NCBI RefSeq assembly: GCF_027066465.1
Contig: NZ_JAMONU010000154.1
Coordinates: 1 to 7,549, forward strand
Length of the DNA stretch: 7,549 nucleotides
Reading direction: 5' to 3'
DNA from: Thermococcus sp.
GTDB taxonomy: Archaea > Methanobacteriota_B > Thermococci > Thermococcales > Thermococcaceae
A program made the translations under genes and the position numbers. How positions within the stretch are numbered: the stretch's first letter is position 1; each line of letters starts with the position of its first letter. Below, piece by piece: positions 6,693-7,549 of this stretch. The notes beneath the pieces were generated by a model. It did not search any database and was not told the DNA's origin. It saw only the letters and a program-made list of their open reading frames with translations.

Positions 6693-7549
6693 ACCATCCC
6701 TGCACCTTTTCCAAGACTTCATCGGGAACCTTTCCTTCTTCCACGTCCTCAATTGCTTCTTCAAGCCTGTCAAGGCCTTCCTCAAGGAGCTCTTCCTCTA
6801 TAGTCAGCGGGGGCTGAATCCTCAAGACGTTGCCCTGGAGAAAGGCCACTATTAAGCCCAGCTCGTAGGCCCGCCAGACAATCTTCTTTGCCTCCTCGTA
6901 GGCCCTCTCCTTCGTTTCCCTGTCCTTAACGAGGTCAACACCGAGCATCAGCCCAAGACCGCGGACGTCGCCGATTAGCTCGTGCCTTTTCTTCATTCTT
7001 TCAAGCCTTTCCTTTGCCTTCTTCCCGAGCTTTTCGGCCCTTTGGAGGAGATTTTTCTCCTCGATTTCCTCGATGACGGCAAGGGCGGCGGCGCTCGCAA
7101 CGGGATTTCCTGCGAGAGTGAAGGCGTGCCCCAAGGGTGGAATCGAGTCCATTATCTCGGCCCTTCCGATGACGGCGCTTATTGGAAGACCCCCACCGAG
7201 GGGCTTTGCGGCGGTTATTATGTCCGGCTCAACGCCGAAGTGTTCGATGGCAAACCACCTACCTGTTCTTCCAAAGCCGCTCTGGACTTCATCAACCGCT
7301 AGGAGGATGCCGTGCTCATCGAGGAGCCTTTTAAGTCTTCTGAAGTAGTCGTCTGGAGGCACGACCATTCCGGCGTCGCCCTGTATGGGCTCCGCCAAGA
7401 GAAGAGCTACGCCTTCGGCGTGGACCTCGCCCTCGAACTTTTCCTTTATGAAGTCCAAGCACTCCATACGGCACCTGCCCTTCTCCTTTCCGAAGGGACA
7501 GCGGTAGCAGTTGGGATACGGGATGAAGTGAACGTCGCTGAGCTGACCG
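6691..7549 (-). CDS. Class III PLP-dependent aminotransferase or amino acid racemase (N-terminus outside window)
   Basis: The frame is open to the window edge and reads through the internal ATG at 7467 with conserved sequence before it (FIPYPNCYRCPFGKEKGRC), so the 285 visible residues are a partial protein. With a usual length of ~430-450, roughly 150-165 N-terminal residues are missing. AVDEVQSGFGRTGRWF contains the Asp (visible residue 86) that pairs with the PLP pyridine nitrogen. DIITAAKPLGGGLPISAVIG contains Lys115, the expected Schiff-base lysine, and HAFTLAGNPVASAAALAV is the phosphate-site region. These are signatures of the 4-aminobutyrate/ornithine aminotransferase group. In Thermococcales several proteins of this group are amino acid racemases (Ala/Ser, Leu/Met, broad specificity) or ornithine aminotransferases, and the visible part does not decide between them. 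It is convergent with the mbx operon and has no evident functional link to it. Confidence 0.9.
   Translation of the reverse strand, partial: GQLSDVHFIPYPNCYRCPFGKEKGRCRMECLDFIKEKFEGEVHAEGVALLLAEPIQGDAGMVVPPDDYFRRLKRLLDEHGILLAVDEVQSGFGRTGRWFAIEHFGVEPDIITAAKPLGGGLPISAVIGRAEIMDSIPPLGHAFTLAGNPVASAAALAVIEEIEEKNLLQRAEKLGKKAKERLERMKKRHELIGDVRGLGLMLGVDLVKDRETKERAYEEAKKIVWRAYELGLIVAFLQGNVLRIQPPLTIEEELLEEGLDRLEEAIEDVEEGKVPDEVLEKVQGW

Noticed and set aside
6691..7467. A complete 258-residue aminotransferase starting at the internal ATG
   Set aside because: Conserved CYRCPFGKEK-type sequence continues upstream in frame to the window end, and 258 residues would lack the N-terminal domain of the fold.
1..7549. 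tRNA/rRNA genes, CRISPR repeats, insertion sequences or inverted repeats
   Set aside because: Nothing of this kind was seen by eye; the window is almost wholly coding, with intergenic gaps of at most 10 bases.

Overview
The window is a piece of a hyperthermophilic archaeal genome of the order Thermococcales, most likely a Thermococcus with a moderately high GC content. The basis is the gene content and order, the GGAGGTGAT-type ribosome binding sites and the very tight gene packing. I infer the genus from family knowledge, not from a database match.

Positions 1-6686 (+ strand) carry the distal seven genes of an mbx operon (subunits also called Mbs). This operon encodes the membrane-bound sulfane sulfur reductase, a relative of the Mbh hydrogenase and of respiratory complex I. 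The order is: a 5'-truncated antiporter-like subunit (mbxH), a second long antiporter-like subunit (mbxH'), the NuoH-like mbxM, the NuoB-like mbxJ, the NuoC-like mbxK, the NuoD-like mbxL and the ferredoxin-like NuoI homologue mbxN. Genes overlap or are separated by 0-10 bases, so they are almost certainly one transcript with coupled translation. The Na+/H+ antiporter-like small subunits (A-G) expected upstream lie outside the window.

The parts fit one machine. MbxN takes electrons from reduced ferredoxin through two 4Fe-4S clusters, MbxJ carries the proximal cluster, and MbxL/MbxK form the catalytic core. MbxM links this arm to the membrane, and MbxH/MbxH' are the ion-translocating modules. 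The decisive observation is in MbxL: each of the two CxxC motifs that hold NiFe in hydrogenases has lost its second cysteine (CVPE and CPPD). This excludes an ordinary [NiFe] hydrogenase and supports the sulfur-reducing Mbx type.

Positions 6691-7549 (- strand) hold the C-terminal two thirds of a class III PLP enzyme (aminotransferase or amino acid racemase fold). It converges on mbxN with only four bases between the stop codons. No RNA genes, mobile elements, CRISPR arrays or gene-free stretches of note are present. The system itself is described in the literature. What deserves a second look is residue-level detail: the active-site cysteine losses, a Lys-to-Glu change in the first antiporter module, a C-terminal fusion on the second, and charged tails on MbxK and MbxN.
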